DNA of 64,000 bases from Algisphaera agarilytica (GTDB taxonomy: Bacteria; Planctomycetota; Phycisphaerae; Phycisphaerales; Phycisphaeraceae). The notes under the pieces were generated by a model. That model was not told where the DNA came from. It did no database searches and saw only the letters and a list, made by a program, of their open reading frames with translations. The stretch covers positions 3,354,836 through 3,418,835 of the forward strand of contig NZ_JACHGY010000001.1 of the NCBI RefSeq assembly GCF_014207595.1. The letters are read 5' to 3'. The translations under genes were made by a program, and so were the position numbers. Position 1 is the first letter of the stretch; every line of letters begins with the position of its first letter. Below, in pieces: positions 51,552 through 60,506 of this stretch.

Positions 51552-52925
51552 TCAATCGGCCTTGCCCACCATGACTTTCAGACGCGGGGCGTCTTCCAGT
51601 GCCTGGATGAGTTTGTCCATGTCGCCGCGGTGGATCTTGCCCGCTCGGGCCAGGCGTCCGCCAGACTCGAGGGTGATGCGGACGTACTTCCCGTCGGTAC
51701 GCAGGTGGAGGATCGCGTCCTGGTTGAGCGACAGGCTGCGGCTGCGGCGGAACTTGTGGTAGAGCAGCCGACGGTCGGTCACGACCACACCGCCCAGGCC
51801 CATGTCGGAGACGGTGAGATCGGCGTCGTTGAGGTAGAGCTTGAACCGCTCGCCACGCTCGAACTTGCACCAGGTCTCCAGGCGACGCTGCGTCTTCTCG
51901 GAAAGGCTGGTCCAGCCGTCGTTCTTGAGGTGGGCGACCGCGGTTTTGAGTAGCGCGTACTCGGGGCCGCAGCGTCCGTTGACGCGGCTGACCCACTCGA
52001 CCGCCACATCGCCGAAGGGGATCAGGACTTCGCAGTGGTCTCGGCCCATGGCGTCGGTGTGGGCGCGGCATTTGAGGGCCTCGCCGGCGTGGCCGTCGCA
52101 GGCGTAGTAGAGCAGGGGCCGGTCGTAAGGCTCGTAGAAAGCCGCCAATCGTCCGATGCCGCGGACGTGTTCGCGGGGCGAGTGTTTGGGGCCGACGGTT
52201 TGTTCGTAACGCATCTCGTAGCCGCGGGCCTGGGCGCTGCCCTCCTCGGTACTCCGGTTGAGGAAGATCATCGGGCGGCTGACCAGGTGGGTCTCCGGCC
52301 CTTTGCCGGTGAACGCGCAGCGGATCGGCATCGAGGTGCGGAAGACCTCGTGCTGCAGGAACTCGGTGGCGAACGAGAGGGCCACCCCGCGCATCGAGAC
52401 TTCGTTGATCACCAGATACGGACGTAGCTCGGTGGGGCGGAGCTCGGTGGGGTAGGTGCTCGCGGCTTCGGGTGCCGGGTCGGGCTGGGCCGAGGGCTCT
52501 TCGGATGGGCTCGAATCATCGTCATCGGATGGAGAGTCGGCGCCCTCCTCGGCGACGGCGGCGGGTGCGGCTTCGGGTTCGCTGAGGTGATCGACACTGA
52601 GCACCCCCGAGGCTTCGTTGGGCGCGGGCTCATTCGTGATCGCGGGCATACCGAGGATCGTCCCCGTGCTTGAGACCGGGTGCTCGGGACGAGCAGGGCG
52701 TCCGGCCGAAGACTGGACCTCCTCGTACAGCGGGTCCTCTTCGTGGTAGCGGTGGTCGAGTTCTTCGAGCGCCATCTGCGTGATGGTTTGTTCGAGCAGT
52801 TCCTCGCGTGAAGGAATGACGAACCGTGTGTTGCACGAGGTGCAGCGGGCTTTGCGGCCGACCGCCGCTTCGGGCACGAGAAGTCCTCGGCCGCAGTTTG
52901 GACAATCCAGCGTCATCGTACTCAT
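51552..52925 (-). CDS. Zinc-ribbon protein with acidic linker and PH-like C-terminus
   Basis: 457 residues. An N-terminal zinc ribbon (CPNCGRGLLVPEAAVGRKARCTSC) is followed by an acidic low-complexity linker (about 90-160) with a short internal repeat TELRP. A central region has no match to a family I recognise. The C-terminal ~90 residues (GVVVTDRRLLYHKFRRSRSLSLNQDAIL, then strands and a final helix) look like a bacterial PH domain. It is probably a cytosolic regulatory or scaffold protein. It is downstream of argJ in the same direction after a 164-base gap. Confidence 0.72.
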   Translation of the reverse strand: MSTMTLDCPNCGRGLLVPEAAVGRKARCTSCNTRFVIPSREELLEQTITQMALEELDHRYHEEDPLYEEVQSSAGRPARPEHPVSSTGTILGMPAITNEPAPNEASGVLSVDHLSEPEAAPAAVAEEGADSPSDDDDSSPSEEPSAQPDPAPEAASTYPTELRPTELRPYLVINEVSMRGVALSFATEFLQHEVFRTSMPIRCAFTGKGPETHLVSRPMIFLNRSTEEGSAQARGYEMRYEQTVGPKHSPREHVRGIGRLAAFYEPYDRPLLYYACDGHAGEALKCRAHTDAMGRDHCEVLIPFGDVAVEWVSRVNGRCGPEYALLKTAVAHLKNDGWTSLSEKTQRRLETWCKFERGERFKLYLNDADLTVSDMGLGGVVVTDRRLLYHKFRRSRSLSLNQDAILHLRTDGKYVRITLESGGRLARAGKIHRGDMDKLIQALEDAPRLKVMVGKAD

Positions 52926-53089
52926 GGCACACCCCTACGCCCGAAGGCGTGATTACGGCGCCGGCACCTGAACAGAAGAGAAATGAATCGCCGACGTGAT
53001 ACTCAAACATACCCCCAAGCCTAGCCAGGGGCAAGAGTTAATTTGCCTTTGGAACAAGGGTTTTAAGGGGCTTCCCGTAATCGGGGCGA

Positions 53090-54313
53090 TTAAGTGGTGT
53101 AGTCGGCGTTGATGTGGATGTATTCGCGGGTCAAGTCGCAGCCGAGCCACTCGGCCGAGGCTTTGCCCAAGCCTAAGTCCACCTCGATTTGGACTTCTTT
53201 CGCGGCCATGGCTTTGGCCAGTTTGGCGGGGGGCTTGAGGCCGAGCTTGGTGGGTTGGCCGTGCTCGTAGATGCTCATACCCGCGATGCGGATCGACAGC
53301 GTGTCCTTCTTCAGTTTCGCGTCGCTCTTCCCGGCGGCCATGGCGATGCGGCCCCAGTTGGGGTCGGCCCCGTGGAGCGCGGTTTTCACCAACGGGCTGT
53401 CCACCACCGAACGCCCGACACGGTCGGCGTCCTTGACGCTCGCGGCGCCGCTGACGCGCACCCGCATGATGCGTGTCACGCCTTCGCCGTCCCAGATGAG
53501 CTGTTCGCTGAGGTCGCGGCAGAGGTCGGTGAGGGTTTCGACGAAGCGATCAAAGACTCTGCCCGGTCCGGTGATGGCGCGGTTCTTGGCCTGGCCGTTG
53601 GCCAATACCATCACGCTGTCGCTCGTGCTCTTGTCCGAGTCGACCGACAGCCGGTTGAAGGTCTCGCTGGTCGCCGCACGCAGGGCGAGCTTCAGCGGCT
53701 TGGAATCGATCGCGACATCGGTGGTGATGAAGGCGAGCATGGTGGCCATGTTCGGGGCGATCATGCCGCTGCCCTTGCAGATGCCGCCGAGGGTGATGGT
53801 CTTGCCGCCGAGGGTGACGGTGCGAAGGGCGGTCTTGCGGACCAGGTCGGTGGTCAGGATCGCGTCCGCCGCGGCGTTGTCGGCCTTCTTGCCCTGGGCC
53901 AGCGTCGGGGCGAGTTGTTCGATGCCCGGCAGGACTTTGTCCATGGGCAGGCGGTGGCCGATCACGCCGGTGGAGGCGACCAGGACTTCGCTGGGGTAGC
54001 GCAGGCCCAGCGCCGCGGCGGTGGTTTGGCACATGGCCTCGGCGTCGCGCAGGCCTTGCTCGCCGGTGGCGACGTTGGAGGTCCCCGAATTGCAGACAAT
54101 TGCCCGGGCCTTGCCGTTGCGGACGTGCTTCTGGGAGACCAGGACGGGGGCTCCCTTGACCTTGTTGGTGGTGAACACCCCCGCGGCGGTGCAGGGCGTG
54201 TCCGAGACAATCAGGGCCAAGTCCGGCTTGCCGCTGGGCTTGATGCCACAGGTGCTGCCCGCGGCGCGGAAGCCGATGGGCCGGGTGATGCTGGTGGGGG
54301 AAGTTCGATCCAT
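53090..54313 (-). CDS. argJ: Arginine biosynthesis bifunctional protein ArgJ
   Basis: ArgJ transfers the acetyl group from N-acetylornithine to glutamate and also makes N-acetylglutamate from acetyl-CoA. The 407 residues include KGSGMIAPNMATMLAFITTD, where the chain self-cleaves before the nucleophile Thr, and NRLSVDSDKSTSDSVMVLANG and NWGRIAMAAG of the second subunit. It is divergent from fba. No other arg gene is in the window. Confidence 0.96.
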   Translation of the reverse strand: MDRTSPTSITRPIGFRAAGSTCGIKPSGKPDLALIVSDTPCTAAGVFTTNKVKGAPVLVSQKHVRNGKARAIVCNSGTSNVATGEQGLRDAEAMCQTTAAALGLRYPSEVLVASTGVIGHRLPMDKVLPGIEQLAPTLAQGKKADNAAADAILTTDLVRKTALRTVTLGGKTITLGGICKGSGMIAPNMATMLAFITTDVAIDSKPLKLALRAATSETFNRLSVDSDKSTSDSVMVLANGQAKNRAITGPGRVFDRFVETLTDLCRDLSEQLIWDGEGVTRIMRVRVSGAASVKDADRVGRSVVDSPLVKTALHGADPNWGRIAMAAGKSDAKLKKDTLSIRIAGMSIYEHGQPTKLGLKPPAKLAKAMAAKEVQIEVDLGLGKASAEWLGCDLTREYIHINADYTT

Positions 54314-54323
54314 TTGGTGCGGA

Positions 54324-54352
54324 TTGTACGGTTTTCGTGGTCTGGTTATAGT
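54324..54352 (+). promoter_or_regulatory. Sigma70-type promoter of fba
   Basis: TTGTAC (54324-54329), a 17-base spacer and TATAGT (54347-54352) lie upstream of the fba start at 54433, in the gap after the divergent argJ start. Confidence 0.65.
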
Positions 54353-54432
54353 CTCGACCTGCTGATCGGTTTTACGAGTGAAAATCTCGGCCGATGAATC
54401 GTCCCCACCACCCCCAGGAAGGCCGTAGAACC

Positions 54433-55470
54433 ATGCCCGTCGCCGATTACGCCACGTACGTCAAGATGCTTGACAACGCGTACCAGAACAACTTCGCCTA
54501 CCCCGCGATCAACGTCAGCTCGATGGTGACCGCCAACGCCGCCCTGAAAGCCTTCGCCGACCTCAAGAGCGACGGCATCATCCAGGTCTCCACCGGCGGC
54601 GGCAAGTTCGCTTCGGGCCTCGTGAACGGCGACATGGTCATGGGTGCGATCTCGCTGGCCGAGCACATCCACCGCGTCGCGGCCAAGCTCGACGTCAACG
54701 TCGCCATCCACACCGACCACTGCCAGCCCGGCAACGTTGACGACTTCCTGATCCCCCTGATCGAAGAGTCGGAGCGTCGCGTCGCCGAAGGTAAACTGCC
54801 GCTGTACCAGTCGCACATGCTCGACGCCTCGATCCTGCCCGTGAAGGAAAACATGGACCTGGCTGTGCCGCTGCTCGAGCGTATGACCAAGATCGGCCAG
54901 ATCCTCGAGGTCGAAGCCGGCGTCGTTGGTGGCGAAGAAGACGGTGCCGCCGGTTCGGACGACATGCCCGACGAAATGCTCTACACCACGCCCGAAGACA
55001 TGGTCTACGTCTACGAGCGTCTCTCGGAAGTCGAAGGCGGCCGCTACATGTTCGCCGCGACCTTCGGCAACGTCCACGGCGCCTACAAGCCCGGTGCGGT
55101 CAAGCTCAAGCCCGGCATCCTCAAAGAAGGCCAAGACGCCATCAAGGCCAAGTTCGGCGAAGACGCCTACTTCTGGCTGGTGTTCCACGGCGGCTCCGGC
55201 TCGGAGAAGCACGAGATCGAAGAAACCCTGGGCTACGGCGTCGTGAAGATGAACGTCGACACCGACTGCCAGTACGCCTTCACCCGTCCCGTCGCCGCTC
55301 ACATGTTCCAGAACTACGACGGCGTCCTGAAGATCGACGGCGAAGTGGGTGCCAAGAAGACCTACGACCCCCGCGCGTACCTGAAGAAGGGCGAAGAAGC
55401 CATGGCCGAGCGTGTGAAGGAAGCCTGCGAAGACCTCCACGCCGTGGGCAAGACGCTCGGCTCCGCCTGA
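54433..55470 (+). CDS. fba: Class II fructose-bisphosphate aldolase
   Basis: Zinc-dependent aldolase of glycolysis and gluconeogenesis; 345 residues from ATG 54433. Metal ligands: HTDHCQPGNV (His), GNVHGAYKPG (His), FHGGSGSEKHE (His), with EVEAGVVGGEEDG and NVDTDCQYAFTRPV nearby. The family is the FbaA type of about 345-359 residues. It has its own promoter and a strong terminator. The coding strand is strikingly rich in C-ending codons, consistent with high expression. Confidence 0.95.
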   Translation: MPVADYATYVKMLDNAYQNNFAYPAINVSSMVTANAALKAFADLKSDGIIQVSTGGGKFASGLVNGDMVMGAISLAEHIHRVAAKLDVNVAIHTDHCQPGNVDDFLIPLIEESERRVAEGKLPLYQSHMLDASILPVKENMDLAVPLLERMTKIGQILEVEAGVVGGEEDGAAGSDDMPDEMLYTTPEDMVYVYERLSEVEGGRYMFAATFGNVHGAYKPGAVKLKPGILKEGQDAIKAKFGEDAYFWLVFHGGSGSEKHEIEETLGYGVVKMNVDTDCQYAFTRPVAAHMFQNYDGVLKIDGEVGAKKTYDPRAYLKKGEEAMAERVKEACEDLHAVGKTLGSA

Positions 55471-55504
55471 GTTTCTGCACGACACGATTAAATCACAACA
55501 AAGC

Positions 55505-55540
55505 CAAAGCCCTGGGATGTTTATCCCAGGGCTTTGTTAT
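55505..55540. terminator. Bidirectional terminator between fba and the acidic protein gene
   Basis: A perfect 13-bp stem (55505-55517 with 55524-55536; core AGCCCTGGGA/TCCCAGGGCT) with a six-base loop is flanked by A/T bases on both sides. The two neighbouring genes converge here. Confidence 0.85.
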
Positions 55541-55563
55541 TTGGTGTTGGGTTTTGATGGGGT

Positions 55564-56097
55564 TTACTCGCCAGAGTTTGTGATGAGCAGCTTCAATTGT
55601 TCCAGCGATTTCTCGGGCTGATCCATATCGCCGTAGACGTCCACGAGTTTCAGGCGGATGGCCCGCTCGACCCGGGGGTTGGTGACTTGCGGGAGCACCT
55701 CTTCGAAGAGGGCGGCAGCCTCGGAGGCTTCTTCGACGTGTTCTTCAACGGCCATCACCGCGGCGACACCTGCGGTGCCGGGGTCGCTGGCGATCTCGTC
55801 GTAGGTGAGGACCAGTTGGAGCAGTTGGCCGTACATCTCCAGCTCGACCACGTACCACTCGAACTCTTCGATCTCTTCTTCCCAGTCTTCCTCGCCCCAC
55901 TCCTCATCTTCGTCGCCTTCCATGTCGTCGCCTTCGACCTCTTCGAGGTCATCGTCTTCGGCGGCCCAGGCGGTGGGCGCCACCGCGGTGGTGAAGACAC
56001 CGCAGGCGATGAGTAGCGCGAGCAGGGCGGCCCAGCGGGAGAGCCAGGTCAAGGGGGCGGGTTTGGAATCAGACGATTTCATCGGGTGCGTGTTCAT
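55564..56097 (-). CDS. Acidic secreted TPR-like protein, third gene of the sigma-factor operon
   Basis: 177 residues. A signal peptide (start to about residue 45, ending TAWAAE) is followed by a very acidic block of Asp and Glu (about 46-75). The remainder is helical with one TPR-like pair: AAALFEEVLPQ and ERAIRLKLVDVYGDMDQPEKSLEQLKLLI. It overlaps the upstream gene by 29 bases, and a second in-frame ATG at 56082 could be used. Its role is unknown; the acidic block may bind calcium or a basic partner. Confidence 0.72.
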   Translation of the reverse strand: MNTHPMKSSDSKPAPLTWLSRWAALLALLIACGVFTTAVAPTAWAAEDDDLEEVEGDDMEGDEDEEWGEEDWEEEIEEFEWYVVELEMYGQLLQLVLTYDEIASDPGTAGVAAVMAVEEHVEEASEAAALFEEVLPQVTNPRVERAIRLKLVDVYGDMDQPEKSLEQLKLLITNSGE

Positions 56098-56563
56098 GGC
56101 TTGGTCTCCGGGAAGAAGGGGGATTGGGTTTAGGGCGTTTGAAATCGACGCTCGGGAAACGCTTGGGCGTCGAACGGGGTTTGAACGAGGCGGGGCTGGA
56201 CGGCGGCGCGTATCGGCTGGGCCGATCGGTGACGCGCGACAAGCGGAGCGTGGGTACTTCGGTCAGGCGCACGCCGATTGTGGCGGGGTCGGCCGATTGA
56301 GTGGTGGCGACCGGCGGACGGGGCGGAGCATCAACAACGATTGGCCCGGGCTCCGGCCCGACCTCGGTGGGGGGCGCCGAGTTGAGCCACCACAACGCGG
56401 AGGCGGCGATCACCACCGAAGCCGCCAGCGCCAATGAACGCCAAGCCCACGGCGAGGCCGCGCTGGTTTCGCTCAATCCCAGGTCGGCCGCGAGGTCGCC
56501 GGGGTAGCGGTTCGCTTGGTGGCGTTCCCGCGCGGCTTGTTGGATGGGGGGTGGGGACTTCAT
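56069..56563 (-). CDS. Single-span membrane protein, likely partner of the ECF sigma factor
   Basis: 164 residues from ATG 56563, in the frame just after the sigma factor. One helix (SLALAASVVIAASALWWLNS, about residues 45-65) separates a ~45-residue cytosolic part from a Pro/Arg-rich outer part. There is no Cys-rich zinc anti-sigma motif. Its start overlaps the sigma stop codon by four bases (ATGA), which suggests tight coupling, as with sigma/anti-sigma pairs. The role as anti-sigma is inferred from position. Confidence 0.7.
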   Translation of the reverse strand: MKSPPPIQQAARERHQANRYPGDLAADLGLSETSAASPWAWRSLALAASVVIAASALWWLNSAPPTEVGPEPGPIVVDAPPRPPVATTQSADPATIGVRLTEVPTLRLSRVTDRPSRYAPPSSPASFKPRSTPKRFPSVDFKRPKPNPPSSRRPSHEHAPDEIV

Positions 56564-57114
56564 GATTCGGCGGCCTCCTCTCGGGCCCGGAGCGAACGCA
56601 GGGCCTGCGAGATCGTGGCCTTGGCGGTGCCTAGCGCACAACCCATCGCGGCGGCGGTGTCGCGGAGAGAAAGCTGTTCGAGGTATCGCAGGGTGATCGC
56701 CTCGCGTTGGCGTTCGGGCAGCGAGGCGAGCCGACGTTCCAGGAGGTCCAATTGCTCGGCGTGGGCCAGGGTGTCGGGCGTGGTCGTGGATTGCGGGATC
56801 ACGTCGGCATCGGCCAGAGCCAGGTGGGGCCGGTTGCGCCGCATCTCCCGGCAGACGTTCAGAGCGATGCCCAGCGACCAGGTCTTGAGTCGGCTCTCGC
56901 CGCGGAACTCGGGGAGCCCGCGCAGGAAGCGGAGGCCGGTTTCCTGCGCGGCGTCGCGGGCCTTGTCGCCATCGCTCAGCATTTTGTAGGAATACCGGTA
57001 CCACACGTCCTGCAACTCCCGCAGCAGCACCGCCTGGGATCCACGGTGCCCACGCTGGGCCTTGCGGATCACCCGAGGATCGATTTCTTCCTCGTTGAAG
57101 GCGGTCACATCCAT
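56560..57114 (-). CDS. ECF-type RNA polymerase sigma factor
   Basis: 184 residues with region 2 (DAAQETGLRFLRGLPEFRGESRLKTWSLGIALNVCRE) and region 4 (LPERQREAITLRYLEQLSLRDTAAAMGCALGTAKATISQALRSLR). Together they identify an extracytoplasmic-function sigma factor without extra domains. It heads a three-gene operon with the membrane partner and acidic protein. The gene is divergent from a secreted glycosidase gene, a plausible target, but no clear ECF promoter was seen in the spacer. Confidence 0.9.
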   Translation of the reverse strand: MDVTAFNEEEIDPRVIRKAQRGHRGSQAVLLRELQDVWYRYSYKMLSDGDKARDAAQETGLRFLRGLPEFRGESRLKTWSLGIALNVCREMRRNRPHLALADADVIPQSTTTPDTLAHAEQLDLLERRLASLPERQREAITLRYLEQLSLRDTAAAMGCALGTAKATISQALRSLRAREEAAES

Positions 57115-57404
57115 GAGTGGGGTTGAGGGGCGAAAGGTTTAGTCCTCGTCTGAGATTTCCCTGGTGAGGTGTTGAGACCGCTTCAAGTGTAAAGGCTCGT
57201 GGGGTAACAGCAGGCAAATTCATCAAGCCGATCGTCTGTGTGGTATAGTTCGGGTCAATAATTTCGACGGCAACCCGTCATCCTTCCCGCGTCAGTTCTC
57301 CACTTTCCTACCCATCCCGATGTGACCGATCACGGCTTGTTTCCCGCGAAGCCGATCGCCGTGGTGTTTCTTTGTTCTTCAGCCTGTTCAGGAGTTTTCA
57401 CGAC

Positions 57405-59243
57405 ATGATGTATTTGTTTAACCGTGTGCCTAAGCCGGATGTGTTGTCGCTTTGTGTTCTGGTGTCGGCCGTGGTGTTGGCATTGGCCACGACTTCCTCG
57501 GCCGGTGAAAACCGGGTCATGATCTGGCACGCGTTCTCCCAGGAATTCCAGGGCCCGGAGACCTCCGAGTCGGCCACGCCGAACCCGTTCACGGACTACC
57601 GGCTGGACGTGACCTTCACCAACGGCGAGGCGACTTACGTCGTGCCCGGCTATTTCGCGGCCGACGGCGATGCGGCCAACACCTCGGCAGACAACGGCAA
57701 CGTCTGGCGGGTCCACTTCCTGCCCGATGCGTTGGGCGAGTGGACGTGGTCGGCTTCGTTCCGCAGCGGCGAAGGCGTCGCGATGGCGGACGGCCACGAC
57801 GCCGGTGAGTCCGCGGGCCACTTCGATGCAGCCACCGGCTCGTTCACCGTGATCCCTTCGGACAAGACCGCCCCGGACTTCCGCGCCATCGGTCGCCTGG
57901 CTTACGTCGGCGAGCGCTACCCCCGCACGCTGGGTGACGGCAAGGTGTTCTTCAAAGCCGGGGCCGACTCGCCGGAGAACTTCCTGAGCTACGCCGACTT
58001 CGACGGCAACTTCAAGAGCGACGGCCACAAGGACCAGCTGGTCAAGACCTGGGAGCCCCATGTCCGCGACTGGAGCGAGGGCGACCCCTCGTGGCAGGAC
58101 GGCAAGGGCAAAGGCATCATCGGCGCGATCAACTACCTGTCGTCCAAAGGCCTCAACTCGGTGTCGATGCTCACCATGAACATCGGCGGCGACGACCGCA
58201 ACGTCTTCATGTACGTCGACTACGACGACTACACCCGTATCGATGTCTCGCGCGTCGAGCAGTGGCGCATCGTCGTCGAACACGCCGCCACCAAGGGGCT
58301 GTTCGTCCACTTCAAAACCCAAGAAACCGAAAACGAAACTCTGCTCGACAACGGCGAGACCGGGCCGGACCGCAAGCTCTACTACCGCGAACTCGTCGCC
58401 CGCTTCGCCCACCTGCCCGCGCTCAACTGGAACATGGGCGAAGAGAACGGCGAATGGGGCAAGCACCACCACAAAGAGAAGTATCAGACCACCGAGCAGC
58501 GTTTCGCGATGGCCCGCCACATCAAGTCCATCGATCCCTACCAGCACCCCGTGGTGATGCACAACGGCCAATGGCCCAACGATGTGGTCGGCGCCGACAC
58601 GCCCTACGACGGCTGGTCGCTCCAGACCGCCCAGCCCGACTTCCGCAATGTCCACAAGAGCACGCTCAACATCCTGAAATCGGCCGAGTCCAAAGGCAAG
58701 ATCTGGATGGTCGCCTGCGACGAGCCCGGCGACGCCATGCATGCAGTTAAACCCGACGACCTGGACCCCGACCACTTCGACGCCCGCACGAACGCACTCT
58801 GGGGTAACTTCCTCGCGGGTGGCTGGGGCGTTGAGTGGTACTACGGCTACAAGAACCCCCACTCGGACCTGTCGCTCCAGGACCACCGCAGCCGCAACAA
58901 CATGTACGAGCAATCGGCCCACGCGCTGCATTTCTGGTACAGCACCGACCTGCCGGTCAACGACATGAAGAACCACAACGCCCTGCTGCGGAACGCCGAC
59001 GGCTTCTGCCTCGCTCTGCCCGGTGTGGCGTATGTGGCTCTGGTCAAAGACGCGGGCAAGCCCGCGCAGCTCGACCTGACCGGCCAATCCGGCACTTTCA
59101 GCGTCCAGTGGTACAACCCCCGCGCAGGCGGCGCTCTCCAAGCCGGTAGCGCTGATTCGCTGAATGGCGGCGACTGGCGCGACCTCGGTGCCCCGCCTGC
59201 AGATGCGGACAAGGACTGGGTCGTGCTGATCAAAGCCGAGTAA
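57405..59243 (+). CDS. Secreted DUF5060-type glycoside hydrolase
   Basis: 612 residues from ATG 57405 after a GGAG site. A signal peptide (FNRVPKPDVLSLCVLVSAVVLALATTSSAGE) leads into a DUF5060 beta-sandwich (about 20-150: NPFTDYRLDVTFTNG, WRVHFLPDALGEWTWSASFR). A TIM-barrel domain follows with WNMGEENGEWGK and VACDEPGDAMHA as possible acid residues. The end (about 525-610) resembles the collagen-binding-like beta domain of such proteins. These enzymes attack plant or algal polysaccharide. It is divergent from the ECF sigma operon; a perfect terminator follows. Confidence 0.85.
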   Translation: MMYLFNRVPKPDVLSLCVLVSAVVLALATTSSAGENRVMIWHAFSQEFQGPETSESATPNPFTDYRLDVTFTNGEATYVVPGYFAADGDAANTSADNGNVWRVHFLPDALGEWTWSASFRSGEGVAMADGHDAGESAGHFDAATGSFTVIPSDKTAPDFRAIGRLAYVGERYPRTLGDGKVFFKAGADSPENFLSYADFDGNFKSDGHKDQLVKTWEPHVRDWSEGDPSWQDGKGKGIIGAINYLSSKGLNSVSMLTMNIGGDDRNVFMYVDYDDYTRIDVSRVEQWRIVVEHAATKGLFVHFKTQETENETLLDNGETGPDRKLYYRELVARFAHLPALNWNMGEENGEWGKHHHKEKYQTTEQRFAMARHIKSIDPYQHPVVMHNGQWPNDVVGADTPYDGWSLQTAQPDFRNVHKSTLNILKSAESKGKIWMVACDEPGDAMHAVKPDDLDPDHFDARTNALWGNFLAGGWGVEWYYGYKNPHSDLSLQDHRSRNNMYEQSAHALHFWYSTDLPVNDMKNHNALLRNADGFCLALPGVAYVALVKDAGKPAQLDLTGQSGTFSVQWYNPRAGGALQAGSADSLNGGDWRDLGAPPADADKDWVVLIKAE

Positions 59244-59270
59244 CAACACATCACATGATCGCCAAAACGC

Positions 59271-59302
59271 ACGAAGCCCGCATCAACCGATGCGGGCTTC
59301 GT
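59271..59302. terminator. Bidirectional terminator after the DUF5060 gene
   Basis: A perfect 14-bp stem (59271-59284 with 59289-59302; core AAGCCCGCATC/GATGCGGGCTT) with loop AACC lies between two convergent genes. T-rich bases follow on both strands. Confidence 0.92.
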
Positions 59303-59328
59303 TGCTTTTGGAGAGTTGTGGGTGTGGC

Positions 59329-60048
59329 TTACGCCGCGGCGCGTTTGCTCGACGGGCGACGCTTGCGGCCGACGGTGCGTTGGTCTTCGGTCATGCGGCG
59401 TTGGGTGTTCTCGGCGATGGTCTGCACCAGCTCGATCGGGTCGCTGGCCCAGAGGTCGGCGCCGATCTCTTCGGCCAGGCCCTCGGCCCGGTTGAACACG
59501 CCGCCGCCGACGATGATCTGCAGCTGCGGGCAGACGCCCAGGTCGTGCAGGCGGTCGATGAGCAGGCGGGTTTCCGGCACGGTCGCGGGGATGCTGCCGA
59601 AGACCACGAGCTTGTCGGCACGCAGGGTGGCGATCTGTTCGGTGATCTCGTCGTTGCTCACGCCGCCGCCGCAGTAGTACACGGTGTAGCCGTCGGCTTC
59701 GAGGAGGTCGGCGGCGAGTTGGCCGGTGAGCTCTTCAGATTCTTCGGGGCCGGACATGACCAGGACGGTCTGGTCGCGGCGGGCGTGCTGCTGGTAACGC
59801 ATCTGCAGCTGATCGGTGATGGACCGCATCAGGCGGGTGGCGTAGTGGTAGGCCAGCGAGCTGAGCTGGTCGGCACGGCGCATGTTCTGGATCTGGTTGA
59901 GCGTCGGCCAGATCAGGTTGCTGGCGATCCGCTCGGCGGGGACGTCGGCTTCGAAGACCTCGTCCATGATCTCGCGGGCGGTGTGACGATCACCGGAGAT
60001 CATGGCGGTGAAGTATCGTTCGAGAAGGGCGTTGCGTTGGCTGGGCAT
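59329..60048 (-). CDS. B12-binding-fold protein lacking the cobalamin signature
   Basis: ATG 60048 gives 240 residues (an upstream in-frame start at 60108 is less likely). A four-helix domain (about 1-85: LIWPTLNQIQNMRRADQLSSLAYHYATRLMR) is followed by a Rossmann-like domain (about 88-215: TVLVMSGPEESEELTGQLAADLLEADGYTVYYCGGGVS) as in CarH/MetH-type B12 proteins. The expected axial His segment is Ser/Glu (PEESEE), and the Trp of the helical domain is also absent. It may be a sensor that lost B12. The tail is basic (RKRRPSSKR). Confidence 0.78.
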   Translation of the reverse strand: MPSQRNALLERYFTAMISGDRHTAREIMDEVFEADVPAERIASNLIWPTLNQIQNMRRADQLSSLAYHYATRLMRSITDQLQMRYQQHARRDQTVLVMSGPEESEELTGQLAADLLEADGYTVYYCGGGVSNDEITEQIATLRADKLVVFGSIPATVPETRLLIDRLHDLGVCPQLQIIVGGGVFNRAEGLAEEIGADLWASDPIELVQTIAENTQRRMTEDQRTVGRKRRPSSKRAAA

Positions 60049-60506
60049 CGGTCTGGACTCCGTCGCCGTGGATGGTTCGGCGAGTATTGGTGTGTCGAGC
60101 TTCCACATCCCTTGTGGTCGCCTCGTTCAGGCTGTCTCGGCGAGTTGTCCTTCACTCGCAGGCTCGGGCTCCTGCCCGGCCTCACTGGCACACTGTTCAT
60201 CGTGAATCGGGTGAACCACGCTCCACCGCTCCCTCGGAAGGGGTCCGGAAGGGTCCGTATAGCGGAAAAATGCCATAAGTTGTTATTTTTCAATGTTCCG
60301 AAACGGTCTGGGTGGGTCCAATAACCGATTTGAGGGCAGGCCCGCCCGAGAGATAGAAAGCAAAATCAGTTATCGGCGGGGAGAGAAATCACCAATACGA
60401 AGCGGATCGAGGCAAATGAATTGCGGTTTTGGCGTCGAATGGGGGGGCAATCCTTTACGATGAAGCAGGCCGGGTACAAAGGATCGATTTCCGAAAGGTT
60501 TGCACG
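60049..60506. other. 458-base divergent intergenic region
   Basis: No gene was found here. The region contains a near-inverted repeat ATAACCGATT (60321-60330) and AATCAGTTAT (60364-60373), nine of ten bases matching, with a short GGGC/GCCC hairpin between them, and a tandem GGGTCCG at about 60241 and 60250. An AAAGG stretch before ATG 60507 is a possible ribosome site. Promoters for both flanking genes should be here, but no good -35/-10 pair was found. Confidence 0.45.

Noticed and set aside
51388-52071. Arg/Pro-rich minus-strand frame overlapping the UAA tRNA
   Set aside because: It is a shifted frame of the zinc-ribbon gene and runs through the tRNA; composition is typical of shadow frames.
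57330-59249. Long minus-strand frame opposite the DUF5060 gene
   Set aside because: It is antisense to a gene with clear domains and a signal peptide. The translation shows repeated Val/Arg/Asp-rich shadow composition and no family motif.
60421-60462. TTGCGG and TACGAT as promoter of the M48 lipoprotein gene
   Set aside because: The spacing is about 30 bases, far outside the 16-18 expected.
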